Counted from the stretch's first letter, positions 19,894 through 29,318 are shown. The stretch: DNA of 64,000 nucleotides from Rhodopseudomonas sp. (GCA_016124795.1 WGNB01000018.1:1-64000), one strand, 5' to 3'. Program-made: numbers and translations. Notes: generated by a model not told the origin, from the letters alone.

Positions 19894-20427
19894 TCAGGAC
19901 CACTTGACCGCGCCGACCGCGACCGCGGTCGTGGCCGCATCAACCTGAGTGGTCAACGAAACCAGGCGACTTTGACAGCCGACGATAAAGGCCTTGCCGT
20001 CGCCGCCGACCTGGATGATCTGGGCGGCACTGTGCGCGGCGAAGGTCCAGTTGCCGGCGAGATCGGCGCACCAGAATGGCGTCTTCCAGCCGTCGGGATG
20101 GCTCTGGCCGGCATCGACGACGCTGGCCGTCAGGTTGCGCTGGCTGACGTCGTCGCTCGGATAAAGATGCGGCGCGCCCAGCGCCGACGACTGGAAGCCG
20201 CCGACAATCGCCGCGGCGCACGCCGCGCTCAAGGCCGCGATGGCGTCGGCCTTGACGATCGACAGCGGCAACGTCTTGCTGGCGGCGTTGATCTGCTCGG
20301 CGACCTGGTCGTTGCAGGTGAGCATGCCGTCCGCATAGGTCGTGCCCGAACCGGGCGCGAATGAGGCATCCGGAAGCTGTCGCCGCACGGCAGTTAATTC
20401 GTCGATTGGAAGCTTGATGTTCTGCAT
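19894..20427 (-). CDS. Second DUF4376-like tail protein
   Basis: 177 residues. It contains MLTCNDQVAEQINAAS, AALSAACAAAIVGGFQSSALG and a beta-rich end, similar in layout to DUF4376 proteins. It sits between two fiber-type proteins, mirroring the gene after the downstream fiber. A structural or assembly role is inferred. Confidence 0.6.
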   Translation of the reverse strand: MQNIKLPIDELTAVRRQLPDASFAPGSGTTYADGMLTCNDQVAEQINAASKTLPLSIVKADAIAALSAACAAAIVGGFQSSALGAPHLYPSDDVSQRNLTASVVDAGQSHPDGWKTPFWCADLAGNWTFAAHSAAQIIQVGGDGKAFIVGCQSRLVSLTTQVDAATTAVAVGAVKWS

Positions 20428-20453
20428 GGAAACCCCGTTGCTCGCGACCAGAC

Positions 20454-21389
20454 TTAATCGCCCAGCCGCGCGATGGTGATGGCGCCGCCGCCATTGGCGC
20501 TGATCGGATAGATCGACGAATAGAAGGAAACGGTGTCGCCTTCGGCGAGCCGGGCGAAGCCGACGGCTGTGGTCATGCCGCCCGACCAGGCATTGTCGTG
20601 CGACGATCCGAAGGCCAGCGCCGCAATGGCGTTGATCTGAATGAAAGTCGAGATTTCGACCGGCTTCTGCTCACTGGTCGTGCCCAACTGGAAGGCCCAT
20701 AGTCCGCCCTCGCCGGCGCCAACCGTGAAGGTGCCGGCGGCATAGGTCGAGGTCGACAGAGAGTTCGACACCAGCGTCAGACCGCTCGGCGCCATCTGCA
20801 CCCCGGCGACGTAGGACATCTCATATGTCGCCTGATAGAACGGCTGCGCGCCGCTGCCGCCGACCGGCGCGGAAAAGGCCACGATCAACTGGTAGACCGT
20901 ACCAACCTTGACGACGAAAGCGACCTGCCCGGCCTTCAACTGACCGTTCGATAATGCCGACCCGTCGCCGTTCTTGAGCGGCAAGGCGCCGGTGGCGTCG
21001 GCGGCAACCGTCGTCGCGCCTGTCACGTTGTTGGCGATCTTGATCAGAAATGGCAGCCCGTTATAGAGCGACAATACCGGCGGCGCGAAGGCCGCGACGA
21101 TGACATTGGCGGTTCCGCTCGAATCTTCGGCATAGCGAATGCCGTAAGACTGAACCGCCCGCAGCAACATGTCGTCGGCATTATCAACCGCGATGCCGGC
21201 GCCGGTGAACAGGGTCCGGAATTGCGCCAGCATGTCATTGAAGAAATCGGCGCCCAGAAAGGTCCCATCCTTCAAGGCCGGGTCCGTGCAATCTTTCAGC
21301 CACGTCGCCACCGTGCCACGCACGATGCTGCGGGCAGGCCGCGTCGTCACGGCATTAAGCGAAGCGGGACCGAGCGGGTCGACAGCCAT
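20454..21389 (-). CDS. Phage tail fiber/collar protein
   Basis: 311 residues. The N-terminal WLKDCTDPALKDGTFLGADFFNDMLAQ region is common in tail proteins that attach fibers to the baseplate. The C-terminal half (about 180-311) is beta-rich with a TNF/C1q-like jelly-roll pattern (FTVGAGEGGLWAFQLG, FSSIYPISANGGG-type ending). It follows the gp48-like gene, where Mu-like phages place the fiber. Confidence 0.7.
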   Translation of the reverse strand: MAVDPLGPASLNAVTTRPARSIVRGTVATWLKDCTDPALKDGTFLGADFFNDMLAQFRTLFTGAGIAVDNADDMLLRAVQSYGIRYAEDSSGTANVIVAAFAPPVLSLYNGLPFLIKIANNVTGATTVAADATGALPLKNGDGSALSNGQLKAGQVAFVVKVGTVYQLIVAFSAPVGGSGAQPFYQATYEMSYVAGVQMAPSGLTLVSNSLSTSTYAAGTFTVGAGEGGLWAFQLGTTSEQKPVEISTFIQINAIAALAFGSSHDNAWSGGMTTAVGFARLAEGDTVSFYSSIYPISANGGGAITIARLGD

Positions 21390-21404
21390 GGTGAGAATCC
21401 CTGA

Positions 21405-22124
21405 TTAAACGGTGATGTAATCGACGCGGACATGCGCCTGGGCGATACGCTCGATCACGCATCGCAGGCCGACGATATCGACATCGGCGCATTGCAAGGG
21501 CGTTCCGGCGACCATGCAACCGGCCTGCGGCGGCGGCACGATCGCGCCGGTGAAGGCCGGGCTTTCGTTGAGATAGACCGTCAGTTTCAATACACAGGCG
21601 GTCGCCGTACCGGCCAGTGCCAGTCCGACCTGGTCGCAGCCGGCTTGCGAGCCGCAACCGTCGACCTCATCGCTGCATGTGATCGACCAGCCAAGACGCG
21701 CCGCCACGGCCTGGTAATACTCGCAGCGCGCGCCGCCGATCGCCGCCGCCTTGGCGCATACATCGGGATAAGGATCGCACTCGTCGGGCAGGCCGTAGTC
21801 GATCAGCCAGAGATCGCGCGTCTCACGCATGGTCGCGCAGAAAAACTCAAGCCGCAGATCGCAGAGCCGCAACTCGATAAAATGATAGACCGCCGCCACC
21901 GCCGCCCAGAACCGATAGAGGATCGTCCCCTGCACCGCGCGGGTATCGAAGGCGGCCGGATCGAAAGCGTTGCCGTCAAACGCCGGATCGTGCGGCGCAG
22001 AAGCCCGGCCGCTGTCGGCGGCCCAAGCCCGCCCGGTCGGCAGCAACGCCAACGTCGCGGCGATGCGTTCCGGCAAGGTCGGACACCGAAACGGCGCCGG
22101 CCGCGCGCTTGCGCAAGTCGTCAT
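21405..22124 (-). CDS. Mu gp48 / YmfQ-family (DUF2313) baseplate protein
   Basis: 239 residues. ATLALLPTGRAWAAD near the N-terminus and LRLCDLRLEFFCATMRETRDLWLIDYGLP are typical of YmfQ/DUF2313 proteins that form the baseplate wedge with J-type proteins. It directly follows the baseplate J gene. Several paired cysteines (ITCSDEVDGCGSQAGCDQ) are notable. Confidence 0.8.
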   Translation of the reverse strand: MTTCASARPAPFRCPTLPERIAATLALLPTGRAWAADSGRASAPHDPAFDGNAFDPAAFDTRAVQGTILYRFWAAVAAVYHFIELRLCDLRLEFFCATMRETRDLWLIDYGLPDECDPYPDVCAKAAAIGGARCEYYQAVAARLGWSITCSDEVDGCGSQAGCDQVGLALAGTATACVLKLTVYLNESPAFTGAIVPPPQAGCMVAGTPLQCADVDIVGLRCVIERIAQAHVRVDYITV

Positions 22125-22143
22125 GATGCGGCCTTTATGAAGA

Positions 22144-23277
22144 TCAGGACGCCCAGGTCACGTCGCCGAGCACCGCCATATCGCCGGCGGTCAGCACGGG
22201 ATCGGACGATGGCAAGGACAGCACATGACGCTTTTCGCCGGCGGCATTGGCGATGGCCTGCCAGAGCCATGATCTGGAAAAGCCCGTCGGGTAAGCCAGG
22301 AACGGCAGACCGCCGATTTCACGATCGTTGCCGGCGACGCGGGACAGCCGCAGAAAGGCCGAGCGCAATTCGGTCAGGGCCGCTTCGCGCACCGTCGTCG
22401 TATCCGGCGACAACCCGGTCACGGTCAGGTCAACGGTCACCGGGTTCGGTGCCGCCACGGTGAACAGACATCCGGACGGCGCGACACTTTCAAGGTGATC
22501 CTGCACCCGCGCCAGCGCGGCGGTATCGGGAATGCCGTTGTCGAACAGTCCATCCATCAGGGGAAAGACGCGCACGGTACCGACGCCGCCCCAGCGGCGC
22601 TCGACAAAGGTCCGGGTCACGCCCGAGACTTCGCCGCACCAGGTCACATAGTCGGGCGGCGCACCGCCATGCGGCGGGTTGCGTTTGCGAAACAGCACGC
22701 GACCGCGCAAGGTCGCCAGATCTGTGGTGAAGAAATCGCCGGACAGTTCGACATCGAGGCCACCCTTGATGCCGCCGGCGGCCACGGCGGCCGTGGCGTC
22801 GCCGGTGACGCCCGACACGATATCGAGCGACACACCGGCATCGGCATTTCCGGCCGCGCCATCCACGACCGCGACCACGGACACATCGAGACTGCCGGCG
22901 CCGAGCCGGGAAGCCGGCAAGGTAGCACGGTATTGCACGCCGTCGAGACGGGCGAAGACCGCGCCGACATCGGCCGAACAATCGCCGGCCGTGGTCAGCG
23001 TAACGCCGGTCACGCTGGATGCCGGCTGCGCCGGCTTGCGCGCAAGGCCGACCTCGGCCGCGTGCAGTTCCAGATTTTCATCGTCGGCGGTGACTACGAA
23101 TTTCTGCCGCGAAATATAATCGGCGAAATCCATAATCTCCTTGGTCTGGCCGCCGATTACCTTCGACGACACATAGACATTGTTCGGAAACAGATAGGCA
23201 TCGGCGCCGCGCAAATTGGCATTGAACGATTGCCGGGCGCGGCCGATCAATTCTGGCAAGGTCGAAATATTGAACAT
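22144..23277 (-). CDS. Baseplate J-like protein (Mu gp47)
   Basis: 377 residues. It opens MFNISTLPELIGRARQSFNANLRG, with ADYISRQKFVVTADDENLELHAAEVGLARKPA, the conserved N-terminal signature of Mu gp47/baseplate J. The SGCLFTVAAPNPVTVDLTV segment follows in the C-terminal half. It forms baseplate wedges of the contractile tail. Flanked by gp46- and gp48-type genes as in Mu. Confidence 0.9.
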   Translation of the reverse strand: MFNISTLPELIGRARQSFNANLRGADAYLFPNNVYVSSKVIGGQTKEIMDFADYISRQKFVVTADDENLELHAAEVGLARKPAQPASSVTGVTLTTAGDCSADVGAVFARLDGVQYRATLPASRLGAGSLDVSVVAVVDGAAGNADAGVSLDIVSGVTGDATAAVAAGGIKGGLDVELSGDFFTTDLATLRGRVLFRKRNPPHGGAPPDYVTWCGEVSGVTRTFVERRWGGVGTVRVFPLMDGLFDNGIPDTAALARVQDHLESVAPSGCLFTVAAPNPVTVDLTVTGLSPDTTTVREAALTELRSAFLRLSRVAGNDREIGGLPFLAYPTGFSRSWLWQAIANAAGEKRHVLSLPSSDPVLTAGDMAVLGDVTWAS

Positions 23278-23286
23278 GGTGCGGCG

Positions 23287-23838
23287 TTAACCCGTGATTT
23301 GTTTCCAGACCAAAGCCAGTCTTTGCGCATAGACGGCTTGCCCGTCGCGGCCGAACAGATTGACGGTCAGGTATAGCCGGCCGGCGGCCGTATCGGCCGT
23401 CGCCGCAACATCCATCCGCACGACGGCGCCCTGATCGAGCAGCGGTTGCAAGGCCTCACGCGCGAACTGTTCGGCCCAGCGTTCGACCGGTATGCCGTTA
23501 ATGGTCATCGGCGCCCGCGCCAACAGCCACAACAGCGAACCCATCTCGGTTTCGCCGAGATCGTCACGGACATCGACGCCATCGCCCCACCAGCCGCGCG
23601 GATCGCCATCGCACAGCCAGAACAGCGGATGCGTCGGCTCGACACGTTTGTCGGTGAACAGGCACAGGGTCACCGCCGTCGCCAGCATCGCTTTCGCGCG
23701 CAGGCCGCCGACATTGCCGGCTTCATCGGCCGCCGCGACCTGCCAATCGGCAAAGCCCTTCAGCGGGTCCCAAACCGAATCCCAGAACAGCGGCGCTTCG
23801 TCCTCGCCGCAGACCTCGGTCAGACGCACATCCACCAT
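23287..23838 (-). CDS. Phage GP46-family baseplate protein
   Basis: 183 residues. AMLATAVTLCLFTDKR, followed by GDPRGWWGDGVDV and GSLLWLLAR, is the GP46-family signature. The family resembles the T4 gp25 wedge component. The Mu order gp45-gp46-gp47 is retained. Confidence 0.9.
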   Translation of the reverse strand: MVDVRLTEVCGEDEAPLFWDSVWDPLKGFADWQVAAADEAGNVGGLRAKAMLATAVTLCLFTDKRVEPTHPLFWLCDGDPRGWWGDGVDVRDDLGETEMGSLLWLLARAPMTINGIPVERWAEQFAREALQPLLDQGAVVRMDVAATADTAAGRLYLTVNLFGRDGQAVYAQRLALVWKQITG

Positions 23839-23839
23839 A

Positions 23840-24334
23840 TCAGTCGACCCGCGCCTTGACGTTGGTGGAAGGGCCGGCCAGCGTCACCACTGGCGAGTAA
23901 ACATGGCCGTCATCGCCGGTACCGCCGAGATAGACGAATTCGCCATCCGCCGGGCGCACGTAAATTTTGCCCAACTTGGCGTGGATCTGGATGCCGTTGT
24001 CGGTCTTGGCAAAAATGCAATTGCCTTTGTGGTCGTAAAGAACCGCCGCGCCTTCCGGCAGATTGCGCTGGCGAAAGTCCTGGTGCTCGAAACCGAGCCC
24101 ATAGAGCCGATCGGAACGCCCGCCCAACGCCAGAAACAGCCCAGACGACCCGCTCGGCGGATTCGCGGCAAAGCCGTGCGATTGCAGACGCGGCACCTTG
24201 CTGAATTGCTCGCCGGCATGACCCGACACCCGCGCCAGCAATTGCTGGTCGCCACTATCGTCGATTAACGAGACGGTCGCGCGGCGGATCGAACCGATCA
24301 AGCCGTCGCGCCCTTCCGGGTAGTGTTGAAACAT
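23840..24334 (-). CDS. Baseplate assembly protein V / Mu gp45 spike
   Basis: 164 residues. It opens MFQHYPEGRDGLIGSIRRATV, with an OB-like domain (SGHAGEQFSKVPRLQSHGF) and a C-terminal beta-helix region (KGNCIFAKTDNGIQIHAKLG). It forms the trimeric membrane-piercing spike below the tail tube. Confidence 0.87.
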   Translation of the reverse strand: MFQHYPEGRDGLIGSIRRATVSLIDDSGDQQLLARVSGHAGEQFSKVPRLQSHGFAANPPSGSSGLFLALGGRSDRLYGLGFEHQDFRQRNLPEGAAVLYDHKGNCIFAKTDNGIQIHAKLGKIYVRPADGEFVYLGGTGDDGHVYSPVVTLAGPSTNVKARVD

Positions 24335-24344
24335 CGTCAGACTT

Positions 24345-25403
24345 TCAATCCGTTTGCCCAGCGTCGCTTTTCCAGGCCCCGGCGGTTTTGCCGCCCTTGC
24401 GCGATTTCTTCGCGCCCAGGGCCAGCGGGTCGACCAGCGACAACATGGTCAGCGAACCGGAATGCCGGTCTTGTCTGCATTTCACGGCTTCGATCGCCAT
24501 ATCCTGGGCGATGCCAAGAAACGGAATTTCAGAGTAGGTCAGAAAACCGGGCTGCCAGAGCACGCCGGCATCGTCATGAAATCCTTGCGTCACGATATGG
24601 GCGCGCAGGGAATTACCGACTTCACTATCCCGCCGATGGTCGGCGCGCTTTTGCGCCCGGCCCTTGTCGGTGTCATCATCCTGGATCACGACGATCGGAC
24701 GATAACGGCCAAGACTGGCGTCGCGCGCCATGGCCTCGATCTGCGTCACCGCCGCGCCGTGGCCGAGCGCGCCCTGACCTCTGACAATGACGTGGCTGTG
24801 CCTGTTCGCCCAATTATGATCGCCCTCGGCGTCAAGGATATTCTTGCCTTCGATCAAGGCGCCGTTGCGGCCCCGGCCGGCGGTCGTGATCGCGATCGAG
24901 CCATCAGCCTGGCCGCTCATCCACGCGCCCTGCGACCGGCAGATTTTCTCGACGGCGCGGTGCGCCAGTTCGCCCGGCGTCACGCGCCAGTTGATCTTGT
25001 CGAGGTTCAGGTCGCTGGTGATGCCGACGCCGAACTTGTCGAGCGCCTTGGCGATATCCAGCGGCGATTTGCCGATGAATTCGCCGGTATCGTGCATTGC
25101 CGCGCTGTCAATGAAATCCTGACCGCGCGACCGCCCGGAAATATTGATTTCGGCGCGCTTGTGCCGGGTGATTTTCGGCTTGTAACGGTCGACAAAAGCC
25201 CGCAGCGCCAGATCGCCATTGAACAGGATATCGATCTCGGTGCCGGCCACGAATTTCGCGGCGGTCGCGAAGGCGCCGGCTTCGGCGGCGATATGAAGAT
25301 GAAATGAACCGGCGGCATGGGTGAATTTGCGATCCACCTCGACGCTGGTGAAGCCGGTAAAGCGCTCCCCGGCGGCCAATACCGTGACCAGTTCTTCCAC
25401 CAT
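24345..25403 (-). CDS. Baseplate hub protein (Mu gp44 / gpP)
   Basis: 352 residues from MVEELVTVLAAG at 25403. GSFHLHIA, the KITRHKRAEINISGRSRGQDFIDSAA stretch and GDHNWANRHSHVIVRGQG follow the gp44 hub pattern. The C-terminal part includes MLSLVDPLALGAKK. It joins tail tube and spike. It lies between the N-type and gp45 genes as in Mu. Confidence 0.88.
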   Translation of the reverse strand: MVEELVTVLAAGERFTGFTSVEVDRKFTHAAGSFHLHIAAEAGAFATAAKFVAGTEIDILFNGDLALRAFVDRYKPKITRHKRAEINISGRSRGQDFIDSAAMHDTGEFIGKSPLDIAKALDKFGVGITSDLNLDKINWRVTPGELAHRAVEKICRSQGAWMSGQADGSIAITTAGRGRNGALIEGKNILDAEGDHNWANRHSHVIVRGQGALGHGAAVTQIEAMARDASLGRYRPIVVIQDDDTDKGRAQKRADHRRDSEVGNSLRAHIVTQGFHDDAGVLWQPGFLTYSEIPFLGIAQDMAIEAVKCRQDRHSGSLTMLSLVDPLALGAKKSRKGGKTAGAWKSDAGQTD

Positions 25404-25404
25404 C

Positions 25405-25836
25405 TCAGGACGCCAGGGCTTCGAAGGCAACCGGCATGAACGACGGATGCCGCACGGCGTTGCGGGCGACCAGTTCGGCGGCGCGCGCCGGATCGGCATA
25501 GAGCCGCCAGGCCATCACCACCGCCGGCAGTCGCATCGCGGTCTCGACCGTCACCAGCGGCTTAAGGTCGGTGATCAGCCGCGACAGATAATCGATCAGC
25601 GCCGCGCGCAGGTTCTGGATCGCGATGTAGAGAGCCGCATCGGCAGCGCCATTGCATAGCGCCAGTTCCGATTCAAACCGCGCATTGGCCAAGGCGCGCG
25701 CGGAGACGCCATCGGGCCGGCTGTCATAAGTCCGGCGCGCCAGTTGGTCGGCGAAGGCGCTCAAGGCCGCCAGCCGGGCCAGACGCGCGGCGGCTGCCGC
25801 GTTCGCGTCGGTGCGCTCGGCCGTCGATCCTGGCAT
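25405..25836 (-). CDS. C-terminal part of Mu N-like (gp43) DNA circularisation protein, separate ORF
   Basis: 143 residues from the ATG at 25836, with AGGAG nine bases upstream. It is helical, with FADQLARRTYDSRPDGVSARA and LPAVVMAWRLYADPARAAELVARN, the pattern of the C-terminal half of gp43-type proteins (tape-measure/baseplate adaptors). It lies in the same frame as the preceding ORF; only an amber codon at 25849-25851 separates them. It could be reinitiated, read through, or the result of a nonsense mutation. Confidence 0.7.
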   Translation of the reverse strand: MPGSTAERTDANAAAAARLARLAALSAFADQLARRTYDSRPDGVSARALANARFESELALCNGAADAALYIAIQNLRAALIDYLSRLITDLKPLVTVETAMRLPAVVMAWRLYADPARAAELVARNAVRHPSFMPVAFEALAS

Positions 25837-25848
25837 GACCACTGTCTC

Positions 25849-26625
25849 CTAGGCGGCAAACATATCGATGACATCGGACATCGCGGTCGACGCCGGCAAG
25901 GCCGCCATGCCATCCGACAAATCCCGCGCCAGCGAAACCGCCGATCCCGCCATGGCGGCCATCGCCGTCCGGTCTCCGGCGGCGATGGTATCCGGCGCCG
26001 AAGCGATGAAATCCGCGATCCGGTCGCGGATGCTCGCCGACACCGCGACATCGACCCGCGATGTGATCCTGACGGCATCGAGCGCACCGGCCAATAATGT
26101 GACGCCATCCGTCGCCGCCGCGACGACAAAATCGGGAGCGCCGACGACATCGAGCGCATCGGCAAAGGCCGATGCGGCGGCATCCTGCAAAGCATCGACC
26201 GCGCCAAAGACGCTATTGGCCAGCGATCCGAGCGAAATGATCGCACCGGCCGCGCCTTCGCGAACGAAACTGACCTCGAACGATACGACGCCGGCGCGGT
26301 CGCGCTCGGCCTTGCGTTTAAACTTATGCAATCGGACCAGCACCATGCCGGTCAGCGGCAGCACCAAGGGACCGGCGCCGCGCGAAGCAAAAGCAGCCTT
26401 GAGCGCAACCTCCTGGGCATCCACGTCGTCGCCATGCACGTAAGCGTGCCCGCTGTAGTGGCGCGGGTCTTCGCCCAGATCCTCGACAAAGGGTTTATCG
26501 CTGTTGACAAAGCTATGCACGACAAGGCCACGGCCGCCGTCTTCGCTGTCGCTTTCGAAGAAAAACGGCACACCTTTGTATGACGCCGGCCATAACGTCT
26601 TGAGCCAGTTGCGAACGTCGGTCAT
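25849..26625 (-). CDS. DNA circularisation protein N-terminal domain (Mu gp43/N)
   Basis: 258 residues. It opens MTDVRNWLKTLWPASYKGVP with FVEDLGEDPRHYSGHAYVHGDD, the DNA_circ_N signature of Mu N, a baseplate/tail component. The ORF ends at an in-frame TAG, after which the same frame continues into the C-terminal part. Family members are often longer (roughly 400-490 residues), so this is either a split gene or an interrupted one. Confidence 0.83.
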   Translation of the reverse strand: MTDVRNWLKTLWPASYKGVPFFFESDSEDGGRGLVVHSFVNSDKPFVEDLGEDPRHYSGHAYVHGDDVDAQEVALKAAFASRGAGPLVLPLTGMVLVRLHKFKRKAERDRAGVVSFEVSFVREGAAGAIISLGSLANSVFGAVDALQDAAASAFADALDVVGAPDFVVAAATDGVTLLAGALDAVRITSRVDVAVSASIRDRIADFIASAPDTIAAGDRTAMAAMAGSAVSLARDLSDGMAALPASTAMSDVIDMFAA

Positions 26626-26653
26626 CGCCGCGCGATCCTGTCGGTCGTGTGCG

Positions 26654-28783
26654 TTAAGGCCCGGATGGCGCGGCTTCCGGCATCGAACCGCCGGTCGAGC
26701 CGGAACTGCCGGTCGGCGACGTGCCGTTCACCGAAATGCCATGGATGGCATTGCTGATCATCGTCTCGATCCGGGTAATGAAATCCGGCGATGGCGACAC
26801 GTCGACCTTGGTATGAATTTCCGCGCTACCCTCGATATAGCCGCCGCCGACACGGCCGCGCACATCCTCGACCCGCAATGGGCGCATGGCCTCCGGCGTA
26901 ACGTGTTCGTGATCGTCGATCAGCGGGATGCCGAGCCGCGCGCGATCGCGATTGAAGGATTCGCGCTGGACCTGTTGGATCGATTTGCCGCCGCGCCAGT
27001 GCTTGGTGCGGTCATTGAGCGGAAGCCCGGCGAATTGAGTGGCGTTGTCGTGCAGCATGACCCCGCCAGCGATCAGACCGCCGGCCGCGATCGCGATGGG
27101 CGCAACGCCGGCTGCGGCGGCGACCGCGCCGCCAAAGCGGGAGCCGCCGGCCGCCAGGGGAATCTTCGACACCGGGCCGCCAGCGGCCAGGCCGAGCCGC
27201 GCCGCGGCCCCGTTCAAGGCAGCCGCCGATTCTGATAACGCCAGCGCCGAGCCTTTCAACGCTGTCGATCCGGTCAACAGGCCGAATGTCGCCTGCATGC
27301 CTTTCAGGCCGACATAACCGAGGCCGGCAGCGCCAGCGACCGACGCGCCTTTGGCGGCCCAGGGATGCGCCTTGTCGAGCGCGTGATAGGACGACGCAAG
27401 GAACCGCGCGCCATCGGCGAGCTTGTTCATCGTCGCCGTCGCGGCCGAAGCCAGCGGATTGCCAAAGGCCGACAACAGGGAGTTGATCGCCGCACTCAGA
27501 TCGAGCGCGGCGGCGGTCGGGTCCTGACCACGCAACTTTTCCAACGCTTCCGAACCGGGCGCTTCACCGATCAAGGCGCGATCTTTCTCGATCCGCTGCG
27601 ATTGCGTCAGCAGGATCGACGCCATTTGTTCGGAGAATCGGTTCGAGAACAGATGTGCCATTTCCTCGGCGATCTTGTTCTTGTCGACGATACCGGCCTT
27701 ATCGAGCGCGGGTTTCAGATGCTTCTGGATCCACTCATACGGGTTTTCACTGGCTAGCCCGCTGTCGACCAGCCCACCCGGCCGGATGCCCTTGACCGAG
27801 CCGGTCTTGGTATGAATGACGGCGGCCGGATCAATCAGGCCGAGCTTGACCCATTCCTCGGCCGACTTGTTGGTCATCTTGCCGCCGACCAGCGTTTGGC
27901 GGAAACTCGACAGCGCCATGCCGGCGGAATGACCGCCCAATTCCTGAATCAAGGTCGGCGCCACACGAGTATAGAAATCGTCGGACAGCCGGGCCGCGCC
28001 GCCGCGGGCATATTTGGTGAATTCGAAAAACTCGGAGCCGGTGATCTTGCCGCGCGAGGCGTTGACCGCCTGCACCATCATGTTCGACAGTTTGGTAAAG
28101 TGCGCCGGATCGTTCGAGACACCCTTCAATTCCAGCGCGCGCGCCAGATTATAGGACTCTTCCTCGCCATTCATATGCGGATTGACGGCCTTCATCATCG
28201 CCGCCGCGCGCTGCACCGAGGCCAGGTTTTCAATAGCGTGCTCGGTCGAGCCGAACACCATGCGCAGTTCGCCGATCGCCTTGAGATTGTCGGACGCCGA
28301 CATCATCGGCACCCGCAACGAGATCGCCTGATCGACGGCGCGCGAGACTTCGTTCGGCTTCATGCCGGATGTGGCGGCTAGCAAAGCGCGCTGGTGCGCG
28401 AATTCCGCCGTGTCCCCGGCGACCTTATGCGCCAGCCGGCCCGATGCCAGACCGCCCATCATCCAGCCCATGCCGGACATCTGCGCCATGCCCTGGGCGT
28501 GCTGTTTCAGGCGGCCGAACAGGCCGACGCGAGCCGCGAGTGCCTCGTTGCCGGCGCGGAACGTCCGGTTGATCTCCTGCGCCGCCATCCGCTCGGCCCG
28601 CAACAGCGCGGTATTCTTGCGGATCTCGGCGCCCTGCTCGGCCAATCCGACATTGCCGGCCTTGAAATTGACTCCGCGCAGCTTCGATTGCAGTTCCTCG
28701 GCGTGCTTGATGACGCCGGCAAAGGCCGCCGCCGTGCGGTCCGAGCCTTTCAGTCGAAGTTCGGCCTCGACAACTGTTCCCAT
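26654..28783 (-). CDS. Tail tape measure protein
   Basis: 709 residues. There is a coiled-coil N-terminal region (about 1-110) and several glycine/alanine-rich membrane-like segments at about 430-600. The central region includes LGGHSAGMALSSFRQTLVGGK and MAHLFSNRFSEQMASILLTQ. The protein sets tail length and may help DNA passage through the host membrane. It lies downstream of the gp41/GpE-like chaperone genes, as in P2 and Mu. Confidence 0.88.
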   Translation of the reverse strand: MGTVVEAELRLKGSDRTAAAFAGVIKHAEELQSKLRGVNFKAGNVGLAEQGAEIRKNTALLRAERMAAQEINRTFRAGNEALAARVGLFGRLKQHAQGMAQMSGMGWMMGGLASGRLAHKVAGDTAEFAHQRALLAATSGMKPNEVSRAVDQAISLRVPMMSASDNLKAIGELRMVFGSTEHAIENLASVQRAAAMMKAVNPHMNGEEESYNLARALELKGVSNDPAHFTKLSNMMVQAVNASRGKITGSEFFEFTKYARGGAARLSDDFYTRVAPTLIQELGGHSAGMALSSFRQTLVGGKMTNKSAEEWVKLGLIDPAAVIHTKTGSVKGIRPGGLVDSGLASENPYEWIQKHLKPALDKAGIVDKNKIAEEMAHLFSNRFSEQMASILLTQSQRIEKDRALIGEAPGSEALEKLRGQDPTAAALDLSAAINSLLSAFGNPLASAATATMNKLADGARFLASSYHALDKAHPWAAKGASVAGAAGLGYVGLKGMQATFGLLTGSTALKGSALALSESAAALNGAAARLGLAAGGPVSKIPLAAGGSRFGGAVAAAAGVAPIAIAAGGLIAGGVMLHDNATQFAGLPLNDRTKHWRGGKSIQQVQRESFNRDRARLGIPLIDDHEHVTPEAMRPLRVEDVRGRVGGGYIEGSAEIHTKVDVSPSPDFITRIETMISNAIHGISVNGTSPTGSSGSTGGSMPEAAPSGP

Positions 28784-28795
28784 GTCGTCACAGAC

Positions 28796-28915
28796 CTATG
28801 ATTTTTTGAAGAACGCGGCGGCGCGCTCTTTCCAGTCGAGAATTTCGGGAATGGTCAGGGCGTAAATGTCGGCTGGACGCCAACCGAGGGCGAACACCAG
28901 GGAATCGGCGACCAC
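28796..28915 (-). CDS. GpE-like tail chaperone, probable -1 frameshift product
   Basis: 39 residues from a possible GTG. SLVFALGWRPADIYALTIPEILDWKERAA is the classic GpE motif. The frame is -1 relative to the tail assembly protein that ends at 28918, and it stays open back into that gene. It is therefore likely expressed as a frameshift extension, the conserved strategy for tape-measure chaperones. No perfect slippery heptamer is obvious; the CGAGGGC at the stop is a weak candidate. Confidence 0.7.
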   Translation of the reverse strand: MVADSLVFALGWRPADIYALTIPEILDWKERAAAFFKKS

Positions 28916-28917
28916 CT

Positions 28918-29262
28918 TCAGCCCTCGGTAGGGCGCATGATCATCGCCACCTTGTCGAAGGCGTCCAGCACATCGAGCGGGTGCAACTGTCCAAGCAAAC
29001 CGGAATTGATCCCGGTCATCTCGGCGAGATATTCCGCCGCCAGAGGCGGCAGCACCTTGGCTTCCATGGTCTTGCCACCGTCGGGCGAATAATGAAACAC
29101 GGTCGTCGTCGGGTCGCCGAGCCGCATCGCCAGGCGGCCACTCGGCAACTTGAATTTCAGCTCATCGACGTTTTCCGCAATTTCCTTGCCGTGCACGGTG
29201 ATCGGCTTGCGCAGTTTCATCGACGCGATCACTTCACTGTCGGGAATATCCGTCATGGTCAT
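28918..29262 (-). CDS. Tail assembly chaperone (Mu gp41 type)
   Basis: 114 residues. The order KLRKPITVHGKEIAENVDELKFKLP... LAAEYLAEMTGIN ... LHPLDVLDAFDKV is that of the gp41/GpE-like tail assembly family. It lies between the tube and tape-measure genes, the expected place for the tape-measure chaperone pair. Confidence 0.87.
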   Translation of the reverse strand: MTMTDIPDSEVIASMKLRKPITVHGKEIAENVDELKFKLPSGRLAMRLGDPTTTVFHYSPDGGKTMEAKVLPPLAAEYLAEMTGINSGLLGQLHPLDVLDAFDKVAMIMRPTEG

Positions 29263-29318
29263 AGCTCTTATTGTGCGGGATTACGAAAGGATGACAGGTG
29301 AAAAGCCGCAGCGCAGCG

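Noticed and set aside
18266-21389. Tail fibers as DGR targets
   Set aside because: No sequence resembling the template repeat or the GGSWW lectin-like end is present in these genes.
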